64,000 bases of DNA from Streptomyces coeruleorubidus. GTDB taxonomy: Bacteria; Actinomycetota; Actinomycetes; Streptomycetales; Streptomycetaceae. Position numbers and translations under genes: made by a program. Numbering within the stretch: position 1 is the first letter of the stretch; the number at the start of each line of letters is the position of its first letter. Where the stretch lies: positions 6,119,001-6,183,000 of the forward strand of contig NZ_CP023694.1 in assembly GCF_008705135.1 (NCBI RefSeq). Direction: 5' to 3'. Below, piece by piece: positions 1-7,186 of this stretch. The notes below the pieces were generated by a model that did not search any database, was not told where the DNA came from, and was given only the letters and a program-made list of their open reading frames with translations.

Positions 1-748
1 CTTGGGTGGAGCGGCTGCCTTGGGCTCGTACGCCCCTCACCTGGGCTGATGGTCCGTCGGCGTCCGCGCTCGTCCGTGGTTGTTCGTCGGCGTTGTCACG
101 CAGTTAGACACTCACCGCCCGATCGCAGACTGCGGCAATGTAGCGGTCCGGGCGGTTCTGACCCAGGAGAGAATGGCACAGTGGATGTAGCTGCGGAACT
201 GTGCGCTCCTAAAGGCTCGTTGTCCGTGGCGAGGGGATTCTCGGCCGTGTAGTCAGCGAGGCCGGCGGATCCGTTCCGGAACTCGTCGACCAAGTAGCCC
301 CCGCGGTGGAAAGTGCAGTCGGCCCGGACACACCGGTAGAGATCGGCGACGCGCCGGGTAGATCGACGGCTGTGCAGCGAAGCTCTTGCCCTACTTGGCG
401 GCCCATGAGCTCGTGTTCCCGGGCTCAAGACCCGGGACAGCACTTACGCCCGAAGGACGGCGGACGAGCTGTCCACCTGCTGGGCTACTAGGCCGCTTGG
501 TACACGAACAGACCTGTCACCGGGAATAGGCATGCGGTGCTATCGCTGTGGCCTTGTGGCCTGAGTAGATCGTCCAGGTCACAGTTACGGAGATGTGGTA
601 TAGGCTGTACGTAATCTCCCTCAATCGGTGGTTTAGCCACCATTGCCTTGGCGTCGATCAATCTCGGCCATCGTCTTGTGGATGTTGTGACAGCTATTCA
701 CAGTCGGGTAATGTTCCTTGCCGATAATGGTCCTTCGGGGAGGGTGTA
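1..748. other. Unresolved left-end region without a convincing gene
   Basis: No reading frame here has both a good ribosome binding site and a recognisable product. The longest candidate runs on the minus strand at 96-443 and resembles no family I know. A short imperfect direct repeat, GTYCGTCGGCGT, occurs at 52-63 and 82-93, within a stretch rich in CGTCCG. The stretch from about 530 to 740 is visibly lower in GC than the rest of the window and probably holds the promoter of the secreted-protein gene that starts at 749. It may be degenerate accessory DNA or one end of the integrated element. Confidence 0.4.
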
Positions 749-1171
749 GTGAAACTTTCGGGGAATATCCTGCGCGCGGTAGGTGCAACTACTTGCGCAG
801 CGGCCTTGACGGTAGGCATGTCCGGCCAGGCTATGGCTGCGCCGAGCAAGCTCCCGCTGCCTAGCTGCTGCAGTGACTCAGGTGGCTACGCTGAGTGGAA
901 CCCCGACCCCTACAACGGGCTGCCTGGCGACTCGGTACGGGTCTGTGACACGAGGGCCGACGACTGGGCAGTCGAAGCGAGTCTGGATACCGACGGGGAC
1001 GGCAGATATGACGACCGTACGGTAAGTACTCGAGGTCACTCTGCTGGATACTGCTCTGGCTGGGCTTCTGGAGATCTACCTGAGAACATACGGATCGGTG
1101 TCTTCGTCAGCCTAGTTAAGGGCACGGCTGGAGGCACGAATAAAGCCTGGAGCGTGAGCACTAGCGCTTAG
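749..1171 (+). CDS. Small secreted protein of unknown function
   Basis: This 140-residue protein starts at a GTG preceded by a GGGGAGG ribosome binding site. It has a clear Sec signal peptide: Lys2, a hydrophobic stretch from about residue 8 to 27, and a likely AMA-A cleavage near residue 31. The mature part of about 110 residues holds four cysteines (a CC pair, then two more) that could form disulfides. It also has a DTDGDGRYDDR stretch resembling a calcium-binding loop. I do not recognise the family. It is isolated, with non-coding DNA on both sides and a lower-GC upstream region, in keeping with accessory DNA. Export is well supported, but the function is unknown. Confidence 0.75.
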   Translation: MKLSGNILRAVGATTCAAALTVGMSGQAMAAPSKLPLPSCCSDSGGYAEWNPDPYNGLPGDSVRVCDTRADDWAVEASLDTDGDGRYDDRTVSTRGHSAGYCSGWASGDLPENIRIGVFVSLVKGTAGGTNKAWSVSTSA

Positions 1172-1280
1172 TCTATTTGCGCGTAATATGCGCCATCGAG
1201 GGTTAAGGTGATCTACCCGAGGCTGGCTTTTGAGGGTGTTCCCAATGTGGTGCAGTCCCAGATATTTGAGGTCGGCGTAA

Positions 1281-1426
1281 CGGCTTTGGGCTGGAGCTGC
1301 TTTGGGGCGAGTGATCATGGCCCCGTAAGCTTCCGGCGAGTCGGGCAGTCTGTGGACCTGCCCGTTAAAGCACGACGTTGGGGCCATGATCTTCGAGGCT
1401 CGCCCCAAAGTGGCTGCCTAAAGCCG
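1281..1426. repeat. Large imperfect inverted repeat
   Basis: Three matching blocks lie in mirror order. CGGCTTT at 1281-1287 pairs with AAAGCCG at 1420-1426. CTTTGGGGCGAG at 1300-1311 pairs with CTCGCCCCAAAG at 1399-1410. GATCATGGCCCC at 1313-1324 pairs with GGGGCCATGATC at 1380-1391. The central spacer is 55 bases, and the internal loops are asymmetric (1 and 7 bases between the second and third blocks). No gene overlaps it convincingly. It could be a single-strand replication origin, a transfer locus, a structured RNA or a MITE-like remnant, and the sequence alone does not decide between these. Confidence 0.7.
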
Positions 1427-1495
1427 TGGAGCCGACCGCCCCAGCCACAGAGGGTGTCTCCCTCTTCATGCCCGCAGCCGCCGAGCGCGCCGCCG

Positions 1496-1570
1496 GGCGC
1501 GGCCAGCCGGGGCGAAGACAGGAGGCAGGCCGCGCCGCAGAGGCGGCGCGCGCCCGCGCCGTGCGCGGGC
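1496..1570. repeat. Cluster of GC-rich hairpins, partly mutually exclusive
   Basis: GCGCCGC at 1532-1538 faces GCGGCGC at 1543-1549, extended by one further pair. GCCCGCGC at 1552-1559 faces GCGCGGGC at 1563-1570 across a three-base loop. GGCGCGGCC at 1496-1504 also matches GGCCGCGCC at 1528-1536, which would compete with the first hairpin. The cluster sits about 50 bases beyond the stop codon of the leftward operon ending at 1618, so it may terminate that transcript. It may instead belong to a replication or transfer locus together with the inverted repeat at 1281-1426. Confidence 0.55.
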
Positions 1571-1617
1571 CTTGATGAAGTAGGGAAAGTCTTACCGCGA
1601 TGCGGTCGAGTGTGCGG

Positions 1618-1845
1618 TTACAGGGCGAACGGCTCGTAGGACAGGGCTTGGTCGACGACCTTCGACGCCGTCTGCTGAGGATCGTGGTCCCAGAAGATGT
1701 AGTCGCTGATGTGTGGGCAGCCAAGTCCGCGCACGAGTGCTGCGATGATCTCGTCGGCTTCGGTCTCGTCGGCGTAGTCGGCGTTCATGAGCCGCTGGAC
1801 GAGGTGGATGCCTTCCGCTCGGCTCATGTTGCGGGGCGTGGTCAC
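1618..1845 (-). CDS. Colicin/pyocin immunity-like small protein
   Basis: This 75-residue acidic protein is the last gene of a leftward operon. Its ATG overlaps the stop codon of the upstream Nudix gene in an ATGA arrangement, so translation is probably coupled. The order of features matches the colicin/pyocin DNase immunity family (Im7/Im9 type). An acidic first helix and a TEADEIIAALVR helix come first. A GCPHISDYIFW stretch corresponds to the family's H-P-x-x-S-D-x-I-Y/F core. A terminal helix follows. That family binds and blocks a cognate nuclease toxin, but no toxin gene is visible next to it. It could act in transfer or superinfection immunity of the element, or be an unrelated helical protein with a chance match. 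Confidence 0.6.
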   Translation of the reverse strand: MTTPRNMSRAEGIHLVQRLMNADYADETEADEIIAALVRGLGCPHISDYIFWDHDPQQTASKVVDQALSYEPFAL

Positions 1846-2327
1846 GCCGCCTCGGTGCCGGGTGTCTGCCCGTGCTCCAGGTAGACCGGCGCAGCTGCGT
1901 CTCGGGCCTCTGCCGCTGCATTGATGCGCCGGGCCAATCGCGGGATGGTGTGCTCCGAGATCTGCTCGGGGGTGAAGAAGGCGAAGCTCTTCAGCTCCTC
2001 GGGCTGCAAGCTGATGCGGGCCAGGTCGTCCTGGCCGAGCTGGCCGCCGTCGAACAGGTACAGCACCTTGTCGCCCTCGGCCTCGTTAGGGGCCCAGTCG
2101 ACCGCGAGCAGGCGCCCAAGGGGTGGGGTGATGCCCAGTTCCTCCTGGACCTCGCGGACGGCCGCGTGCAGAGGGGATTCGCCTGTCTCGACGTATCCGC
2201 CGGGGATCTCCCAGTAGTCCTTGTATGTGGGCTCCACCATGAGGACTCGCCCAGCGGTATCAAAGAAGAGCGCACCCGCTGCCATGCGCGGATGCGCCAT
2301 CTTCGCTTCCTGTGCATTCGGTGCCAT
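1842..2327 (-). CDS. Nudix hydrolase, Pif-like
   Basis: This 161-residue protein has a canonical Nudix box, GGYVETGESPLHAAVREVQEELGI, written here as G-x5-E-x7-REVQEELG. A second start nine codons downstream (MAHPRM) is possible. Nudix enzymes hydrolyse nucleoside diphosphates linked to other groups. In pSAM2 a Nudix-motif protein called Pif gives transfer immunity to cells that already carry the element. The same kind of gene beside a KorSA-like repressor and transfer genes suggests the same role here. It lies between an XRE regulator and the immunity-like gene, all on the minus strand, and its stop overlaps the next start by four bases. The biochemical substrate cannot be deduced. Confidence 0.8.
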   Translation of the reverse strand: MAPNAQEAKMAHPRMAAGALFFDTAGRVLMVEPTYKDYWEIPGGYVETGESPLHAAVREVQEELGITPPLGRLLAVDWAPNEAEGDKVLYLFDGGQLGQDDLARISLQPEELKSFAFFTPEQISEHTIPRLARRINAAAEARDAAAPVYLEHGQTPGTEAA

Positions 2328-2346
2328 GCAGCCGAGGGTACCCAGC

Positions 2347-3570
2347 TCAGACGACATGCAGCCTGTTGGCCAGGTCCGCCAGACTACGGCTCGGCCGGCC
2401 TCGCTGGTTCCGGACCCAGGTGAGCACCAGCTCGCGGGCGAGGTAGTGGCTTCGTACCTGCTCAGGTGCCCAGCTTTCCGCTTCAAGGATCTTCGCCAGA
2501 GCGTCGTCCATGCGGTTGTGGGCGCTGAGCGCTCGCGCCACTTCGAGGTTGTGCCGGGTCCGGCGCTCGGTCGGCAGGCCGCTGGTGTCGATCTCCGGGC
2601 CCAGGTCCACCGCGATCTGCATGTCACCCAGCTCGGCGGCGGTCGCCACCCGGTGGATCGCCACGTTCGTGGGACCGAAAGCGGTCCAGACGTGGTTGGC
2701 GTCCGTGCCCAGACGCTGCGCCGCCTGGTCGGCCTCCGCGAGGAAGGTCTGAGTCGTTGCGCGGTCTTCCGCTCGGGCCGCAGCCATGGAGCCCGCGAGG
2801 TACAGGGTTCCGTAGATCGACAGGAACGCCGGGCTCGCGTCGGCCAGGCCGGGGCGAAGGAACTCGCCCGCGTCCCCAACGAGCTGCGTGGCGGCATCGA
2901 ACCGACCATTGGACAACAGGCAGTGCGCCACGGAGCGAAAAAGGGAGCCGGTCACCATCGCGTTGCCGGATTGCTGGGCTGCTGCCAGACCGCGGTCGGC
3001 TGCGATCCATGCGAGGTCGGTTTCTCCGAGCTTGGTGAGCACCATCGCCGCACCCTGGTAGGTCATCGCCATAAGCTCATGCGCTCGCTCACGCTCCCGG
3101 CCCTCGTAGGCCTGGGCCGCGATGAGCGCATCGGCCAGCAACAGCGGTAGGCGGCGAGTGGCGAACGCGTAGCGCGAGTCCTGGTAGGCGTCCCACACCT
3201 CAGCGACGCTGCTGTGGAGTTCGTCGAGTGAGGTCGGCTCGCCCTCGGTCGTGACCCCCAATAGAGGAGTTAGCTGGCGGTAGTTCATCAGGGCCGAGCG
3301 AAGCGCCGGCACCGTGCGCGTGCCGCTGTCAGCGGTCCACTCCAACAGAGTGGGTTCGGCAAGCAGGTCGCCCAGGGTCACGTCGAGTGCATCGGCAACC
3401 GACTTGATGACCGAGAGCCGGTCCAGCTCGATCCGGTTGTTCTCGGCCTTGCTGACCCAGTCGACGGTTCGGCCGACCAGTCCGGCCAGGACTTCTTGGG
3501 ACATGCCGCGCCTGCGGCGGTACCAGGCAACGCGTTCGCCGATCGTCAGATTCGTCGTCATTCCTCGCAT
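2347..3570 (-). CDS. XRE-family regulator with helical repeat C-terminal domain
   Basis: The protein is 407 residues from the first ATG. A second ATG three codons downstream (MTTNL) is possible but has its AGGA directly abutting it. Residues about 10-65 form a Cro/C1-type helix-turn-helix (GERVAWYRRRRGMSQEVLAGLVGRT...). The remaining 330 residues are rich in alanine and arginine helices resembling TPR repeats, the layout of many Streptomyces regulators that sense a peptide or small ligand. It heads the leftward operon with the Nudix and immunity-like genes, which it probably controls. A hairpin, CCCCGGA/TCCGGGG at 3602-3622 just upstream, could be its operator. Confidence 0.8.
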   Translation of the reverse strand: MRGMTTNLTIGERVAWYRRRRGMSQEVLAGLVGRTVDWVSKAENNRIELDRLSVIKSVADALDVTLGDLLAEPTLLEWTADSGTRTVPALRSALMNYRQLTPLLGVTTEGEPTSLDELHSSVAEVWDAYQDSRYAFATRRLPLLLADALIAAQAYEGRERERAHELMAMTYQGAAMVLTKLGETDLAWIAADRGLAAAQQSGNAMVTGSLFRSVAHCLLSNGRFDAATQLVGDAGEFLRPGLADASPAFLSIYGTLYLAGSMAAARAEDRATTQTFLAEADQAAQRLGTDANHVWTAFGPTNVAIHRVATAAELGDMQIAVDLGPEIDTSGLPTERRTRHNLEVARALSAHNRMDDALAKILEAESWAPEQVRSHYLARELVLTWVRNQRGRPSRSLADLANRLHVV

Positions 3571-3601
3571 GGCAAGAGCGTCCCCCCGTCTCTACATGGG
3601 A

Positions 3602-3622
3602 CCCCGGAGAGATTTTCCGGGG
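3602..3622. promoter_or_regulatory. Palindrome upstream of the XRE regulator
   Basis: CCCCGGA at 3602-3608 and TCCGGGG at 3616-3622 form a seven-base-pair palindrome around a seven-base AT-rich centre. It sits between the divergent XRE regulator (start 3570) and the small rightward gene (start 3700). An autoregulatory operator is the natural reading, but no direct evidence is present. Confidence 0.35.
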
Positions 3623-3699
3623 TACTCCGGCGACCCGCTCCTAGCGTTACTGACAACCCCAGGGGCTGTCAGGTCGAACCACAACGAAGGAGCCACGCG

Positions 3700-3951
3700 A
3701 TGCCGCTGACCCCGGCCGAAGTGGTCGAACTCATCAGGGAGGTCAGAGAGCTTGGTGAGGAGGTGGCCGCGCTCGGGAACCGAGCTGAGGCGTTGGTCAG
3801 TCGTCTTGCGCCTGGTTCCGTACCAGTTGCTCAAGCTGATCCATCCGCTCGGCGAGCCGACGTACCTCTTGGCGGACATCGGACAGGTACCCGGCGATCT
3901 CCTCGAACTCCGGGCTGTGCTTCGCCGGACGAGGTTCCTCGGGAAGGGTGA
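3700..3951 (+). CDS. Possible small coiled-coil protein overlapping the GntR gene
   Basis: An ATG with a good ribosome binding site (GAAGGAG, eight bases upstream) opens an 83-residue frame. Its first 40 residues are rich in Val, Glu, Leu and Arg in a heptad-like pattern (EVVELIREVRELGEEVAALGNRAEAL). After about residue 35 the frame runs antisense over the 3' end of the convergent GntR gene and loses that character. The real product may therefore be short or have lost its original end. The start looks genuine but the C-terminal half does not. No family is recognised. Confidence 0.35.
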   Translation: MPLTPAEVVELIREVRELGEEVAALGNRAEALVSRLAPGSVPVAQADPSARRADVPLGGHRTGTRRSPRTPGCASPDEVPREG

Positions 3952-4165
3952 CGAAGCTGCCCTTGCCCTGGTGGGAGATCACGTAGCCATCCTCCCGGAG
4001 GCGTGAGATCGCCTGTCGGGCGACCGTGCGCGAGACGTCGTGCGTAGCCATCAGCTCGGTCTCGGACGGCAGCTTCTTGCCTGGAGCCAGCTCTCCCTGG
4101 CGGATGCGGCGCTTGAAGTCATCAGCGATCTCCAGGTACTTCGCGCGTCCGGTGAACTCGGCCAT
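3797..4165 (-). CDS. GntR-family repressor, KorSA-like
   Basis: This 122-residue protein carries an N-terminal GntR winged helix (residues about 8-75, with LPSETELMATHDVSRTVARQAISRLREDGYV). It ends in a short C-terminal coiled coil rather than a full ligand-binding domain. Size, family and position opposite the transfer operon match KorSA, the GntR-type repressor that keeps pSAM2 quiet. An upstream extension of the frame exists, but the ATG at MAEFTGR is preferred because it begins the conserved domain. Three identical-core palindromes lie immediately upstream at 4186-4286 and are the obvious binding sites. It probably represses both itself and the rightward transfer/replication genes. Confidence 0.85.
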   Translation of the reverse strand: MAEFTGRAKYLEIADDFKRRIRQGELAPGKKLPSETELMATHDVSRTVARQAISRLREDGYVISHQGKGSFVTLPEEPRPAKHSPEFEEIAGYLSDVRQEVRRLAERMDQLEQLVRNQAQDD

Positions 4166-4185
4166 AGCCCCTCTCAGTGCTTGTC

Positions 4186-4286
4186 GCACTAAGTGCAGCA
4201 CATCCAACCGACAACAGTCGAGAACCACTTGACGTACTAAGTACTTCAGGTGCACTCTCGTGGCAGGTCGACGTACTAAGTACGTC
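4186..4286. promoter_or_regulatory. Three palindromic operators between repressor and transfer genes
   Basis: The core R-x-ACTAAGT-x-Y occurs three times. The copies are GCACTAAGTGC at 4186-4196, GTACTAAGTAC at 4234-4244, and GTACTAAGTAC at 4273-4283, the last inside the perfect 17-base palindrome GACGTACTAAGTACGTC at 4270-4286. The centres are 48 and 39 bases apart. One copy abuts the GntR gene and one abuts the first rightward gene, as expected for a repressor controlling two divergent promoters. Confidence 0.8.
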
Positions 4287-4314
4287 AGGTTCGATGACAG
4301 CTAGGAGCGCACTC

Positions 4315-4668
4315 ATGCGTCAGATCCCCGTTGAGACCTCCGGCGCGACCGTGATGGTCGCCAAGGCCCCGCAGCCCAAGGTCCGTGACCGCCGTACCGG
4401 CGAGATCGCTACCGACGCCGACGGCGTCAAGCTGATGACCGTGGACGTGATGTTCGCGGCCAACGACGAAGTCGAGATCCTGTCCATCACCGTCCCGGAG
4501 CCCGGTATCTCCAGCGACCTGGCCATGGGCACCCCGGTCGCGCTGACGGGGCTGATCGCCCGGCCGTGGGAGAACGAGTTCAACGGCCAGAAGCGCCACG
4601 GCATCGCCTTCCGCGCGGTCGCCGTCACCTCGCTGGCCGCCACCGGTTCGGCATCTGAGGCGGCCTGA
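4315..4668 (+). CDS. Conserved AICE small protein upstream of the translocase
   Basis: This 117-residue protein starts at an ATG eight bases after an AGGAG ribosome binding site; an upstream ATG at 4294 has no such site. It is predicted to be soluble and beta-rich, with repeated segments such as VKLMTVDVMFAANDEVEILSITVPEPG, and has no transmembrane segment. Proteins of this kind commonly precede the FtsK-like gene in Streptomyces integrative elements, but I know of no assigned function. It is the first gene of the rightward operon, directly downstream of the three operators, and ends two bases before the translocase gene. Confidence 0.75.
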   Translation: MRQIPVETSGATVMVAKAPQPKVRDRRTGEIATDADGVKLMTVDVMFAANDEVEILSITVPEPGISSDLAMGTPVALTGLIARPWENEFNGQKRHGIAFRAVAVTSLAATGSASEAA

Positions 4669-4670
4669 TC

Positions 4671-6023
4671 ATGACATGGTTCATGGTCGCTGTGGTTGTG
4701 GTCGTCGCCGCTGCGGGTCTCCTGCGGTGGCGGCGCCCCGCCTGGTACTGGCTGACCTTCGGCGTCATCGTCGCGACCGTGCGGGTCCTGGTGCGCTACG
4801 CCTCGGTCATGGACGCCTGTGGCCTGACGGTTCCGCCCTCGCGCTGGCGGCTGGCCCTGGCCCGGGTGGCCAACCGGCCGGTGCCGGAGTCCCGGGTGCC
4901 GCGCATCCTGCGGTTACGGCCCACCAGGACCGGCCTGGTCCTCCGGCTCAAGCTCCGACCCGGCCAGGATGCCTTCGACGTGTCGGCCGCGACGGACCGG
5001 CTGCGCCACTCCTTCGGGATGTACGGCGTGACCTCCCGCGAGGTCCGTTCCGGTGTCGTTGAGGTGCGGATGACCGGCTATGACGTGCTCAAGCGGGTCC
5101 AGATGCCCGCCAAGGCCGACACGCGTCCGATGCGGGTTCCGGTCGCGCTGCGGGAGGACGGCTCGGTGCACTACCGCGACTACCGCGCCATCCCGCACGG
5201 GCTGACCCTCGGGGCCACGGAGTCCGGCAAGTCCGTCTATCAGCGCAACTTGGTCGCCGGGCTCGCCCCGATGGACGTCGCTCTGGTCGGCATCGACTGC
5301 AAGCAAGGCGTTGAGCTGTTCCCGCTTGCCCGCCGCTTCTCCGCCCTGGCCGACAGCCCCGACACCGCCCTGGAGTTGCTGGAGGCGCTGGTGTCGCACA
5401 TGGAGGAGGTCTATCAGCTGATCCGGGCTGAGCAGCGCATCAGTGTCGCGGTGCCGGATGCGGAGATCGCCGCTGACATCTGGGATCTGCCTGACGACAT
5501 CCGCCCGGTCCCGGTCGTGGTCTTGGTCGACGAGGTCGCCGAACTCGCCCTGTTCGCCAGCAGGGAGGAGGAGAAGCGCCGGGACCGGATCATCACCGCC
5601 CTCGTGCGTCTCGCTCAGCTCGGCCGCGCGGCTGGCATCTATCTGGAGATCTGCGGGCAGCGTTTCGGCTCCGAACTCGGCAAAGGGATCACCATGCTCC
5701 GTGCCCAGCTCACCGGCCGCACCGCCCACCGCGTCAACGACGAAACAAGCGCGAACATGGCCTTCGGTGACATCTCTCCGGACGCCGTCCTGGCCGCTAT
5801 CCAGATTCCCGCCGAGACACGCGGGCTGGCGATCGCCGGTGACTCGACCGGTGGTTGGCACCGCATCCGTGCCCCACATACCTCGCTGCGCCAGGCCGTG
5901 AACCTCTGCAACAAGTACGCCGACCGCACCCCCGACGTGCCCGCCCTCGCGCCGTTCCGGCCCGCGGTCGCCGCGCCGTCGGCCCGGATGCCGCTGTCCA
6001 AGACAGCCCCCGCCACCGCCTGA
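4671..6023 (+). CDS. traSA: FtsK/SpoIIIE-like DNA translocase (TraB/TraSA type)
   Basis: In Streptomyces conjugation a single FtsK-like hexameric ATPase moves double-stranded DNA from donor to recipient mycelium, and this 450-residue protein fits that role. Residues 2-45 contain one or two membrane helices. Walker A is GATESGKS at residues 181-188. Walker B is VVVLVDEV with Asp287 and Glu288. A conserved GQRFGS segment and a C-terminal region follow. The length is close to pSAM2 TraSA. It is the second gene of the rightward operon and is probably under GntR control. Confidence 0.9.
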   Translation: MTWFMVAVVVVVAAAGLLRWRRPAWYWLTFGVIVATVRVLVRYASVMDACGLTVPPSRWRLALARVANRPVPESRVPRILRLRPTRTGLVLRLKLRPGQDAFDVSAATDRLRHSFGMYGVTSREVRSGVVEVRMTGYDVLKRVQMPAKADTRPMRVPVALREDGSVHYRDYRAIPHGLTLGATESGKSVYQRNLVAGLAPMDVALVGIDCKQGVELFPLARRFSALADSPDTALELLEALVSHMEEVYQLIRAEQRISVAVPDAEIAADIWDLPDDIRPVPVVVLVDEVAELALFASREEEKRRDRIITALVRLAQLGRAAGIYLEICGQRFGSELGKGITMLRAQLTGRTAHRVNDETSANMAFGDISPDAVLAAIQIPAETRGLAIAGDSTGGWHRIRAPHTSLRQAVNLCNKYADRTPDVPALAPFRPAVAAPSARMPLSKTAPATA

Positions 6024-6106
6024 ACCTTCCCCGCTCCACCGGTTGGCGTGACCGCTTCGCGCCAGGTCCCTACCCCTCCCATGCCATATCTCCGGAAGGA
6101 GCCGTG

Positions 6107-6787
6107 ATGGCCCGCCCCGCTCTCCGCGTCGATGCCGTCCTGGTCCAGGCCGTCATCGCCGGGGCGCTGTCCTTCGCCCACCTCCACGACCTGGCCGCCG
6201 CTGCTGGACAGGACGGCTGGAAAGCCTGGGCCTACCCGATCAGCGTGGACCTGCTCCTGGTCGCTGCCTGGCGGCGTCTGCGCTCCAACGGGCCGTCCCG
6301 GCTGGCCTGGTGCTGGTTCGTGATCGCCCTGGTCGCTTCGCTGGGTGCCAACGTCGCCACCGCCGGACTCCTCGACCTCGACCACGTTCCGGCCTGGCTG
6401 CGCATCCTGGTCGCCGCCTGGCCCGCCCTGGCCTTCATGGGCGGCACCCTCCTCGCCCACTCCGTCACAGAGCAGGCGCCGGAACCGCCGGCACCCGCAG
6501 CCCCGGTCACCGAGACGGACCCTGAGCCGGTTACCGAGACCGAACCAGAACCTGTGCCTGAGCCGGTCCCGGCGGTCGAGGACACCCCGGCCCTTCCCGC
6601 CGCCGAGCCTGCCCCGGCTGACCCTGCTCCGGCTGTGCCGGTCCCGGCCGCGCTGGTCGACCACGCCCGCAAGGTCGCTGACGACCACCGTGCCCGTACC
6701 GGTTCGCCGATCGACACCGACACCCTGCGCGCCCGTCTCGGCGTCCCGCCTCAGCTGGCCGACGCAATCGCCGCCCAACTCGCCTGA
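6107..6787 (+). CDS. DUF2637/SpdB-like membrane protein
   Basis: The 226-residue protein starts at an ATG five bases after GGAAGGAG. Its first 125 residues hold three to four hydrophobic helices typical of DUF2637 proteins found beside transfer genes of Streptomyces elements. Residues about 130-185 are a linker of Pro-Glu, Pro-Val and Ala-Pro repeats. The last 45 residues form a small helical domain (PIDTDTLRARLGVPPQLADAIAAQL) resembling a winged-helix or DNA-binding tail. Spd proteins help the element spread within the recipient mycelium. The assignment rests on layout and neighbours. Confidence 0.75.
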   Translation: MARPALRVDAVLVQAVIAGALSFAHLHDLAAAAGQDGWKAWAYPISVDLLLVAAWRRLRSNGPSRLAWCWFVIALVASLGANVATAGLLDLDHVPAWLRILVAAWPALAFMGGTLLAHSVTEQAPEPPAPAAPVTETDPEPVTETEPEPVPEPVPAVEDTPALPAAEPAPADPAPAVPVPAALVDHARKVADDHRARTGSPIDTDTLRARLGVPPQLADAIAAQLA

Positions 6788-6808
6788 CCCGAAGGGAGAA
6801 CACCCGTC

Positions 6809-7000
6809 ATGCCCGCTCGTGACCACTTCCACTCCGTGATGCGGATCGGCCCGGTGCAGATCGGCACCCACCGCGACCGCCACGGCCAGACCAAGTACGC
6901 CGCCGTGTGCACCGCCGACCGCTGCGGCTGGTCCTCCGACTACTCCAGCCAGTCCGCCGCCCAGCTCGCCGCCCGCACCCACCGCTGCCGCGTCCGCTAG
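6809..7000 (+). CDS. Mobile element transfer protein (SpdA-like)
   Basis: This 63-residue basic protein with two CysX4-5Cys-type cysteines (CTADRCGW) and a final Cys belongs to the small proteins often named mobile element transfer protein in Streptomyces AICEs. It starts at an ATG after GAAGGGAG. It lies between the SpdB-like protein and a 51-residue membrane protein with short gaps, so it is in the same operon. Its molecular function is not known; intramycelial spread is inferred from context. Confidence 0.7.
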   Translation: MPARDHFHSVMRIGPVQIGTHRDRHGQTKYAAVCTADRCGWSSDYSSQSAAQLAARTHRCRVR

Positions 7001-7012
7001 GAGGCCACCGCC

Positions 7013-7168
7013 ATGGAAGTACCGCTCTGGCTCGCCCTGCTCGTCGTCGGCTACCTCGGCGTCAAGCTCATCCGCCCGCCCGCCTGGCTCATCGCCGTCC
7101 TGCTGCTCGGCGGCTTCCTCCTCGCGGACAGCGTCCTGGCCCCCGCCATCGACACCTTCATCAAGTAG
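7013..7168 (+). CDS. 51-residue membrane protein of the spread cluster
   Basis: The ATG follows a TAGGAGGCC ribosome binding site by a normal distance, and the frame ends at TAG 7166-7168. Two hydrophobic helices, about residues 3-18 and 26-44, are joined by a short basic turn (KLIRPP). Tiny two-helix proteins at this position are common in pSAM2-like elements and are grouped with the Spd proteins. There is no catalytic motif. Confidence 0.7.
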   Translation: MEVPLWLALLVVGYLGVKLIRPPAWLIAVLLLGGFLLADSVLAPAIDTFIK

Positions 7169-7186
7169 CCGAAGGGAGAACCGCTG

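Noticed and set aside
96..443. A 115-residue minus-strand frame in the left-end region
   Set aside because: No start signal and no recognised family; parts look protein-like but too weak to call.
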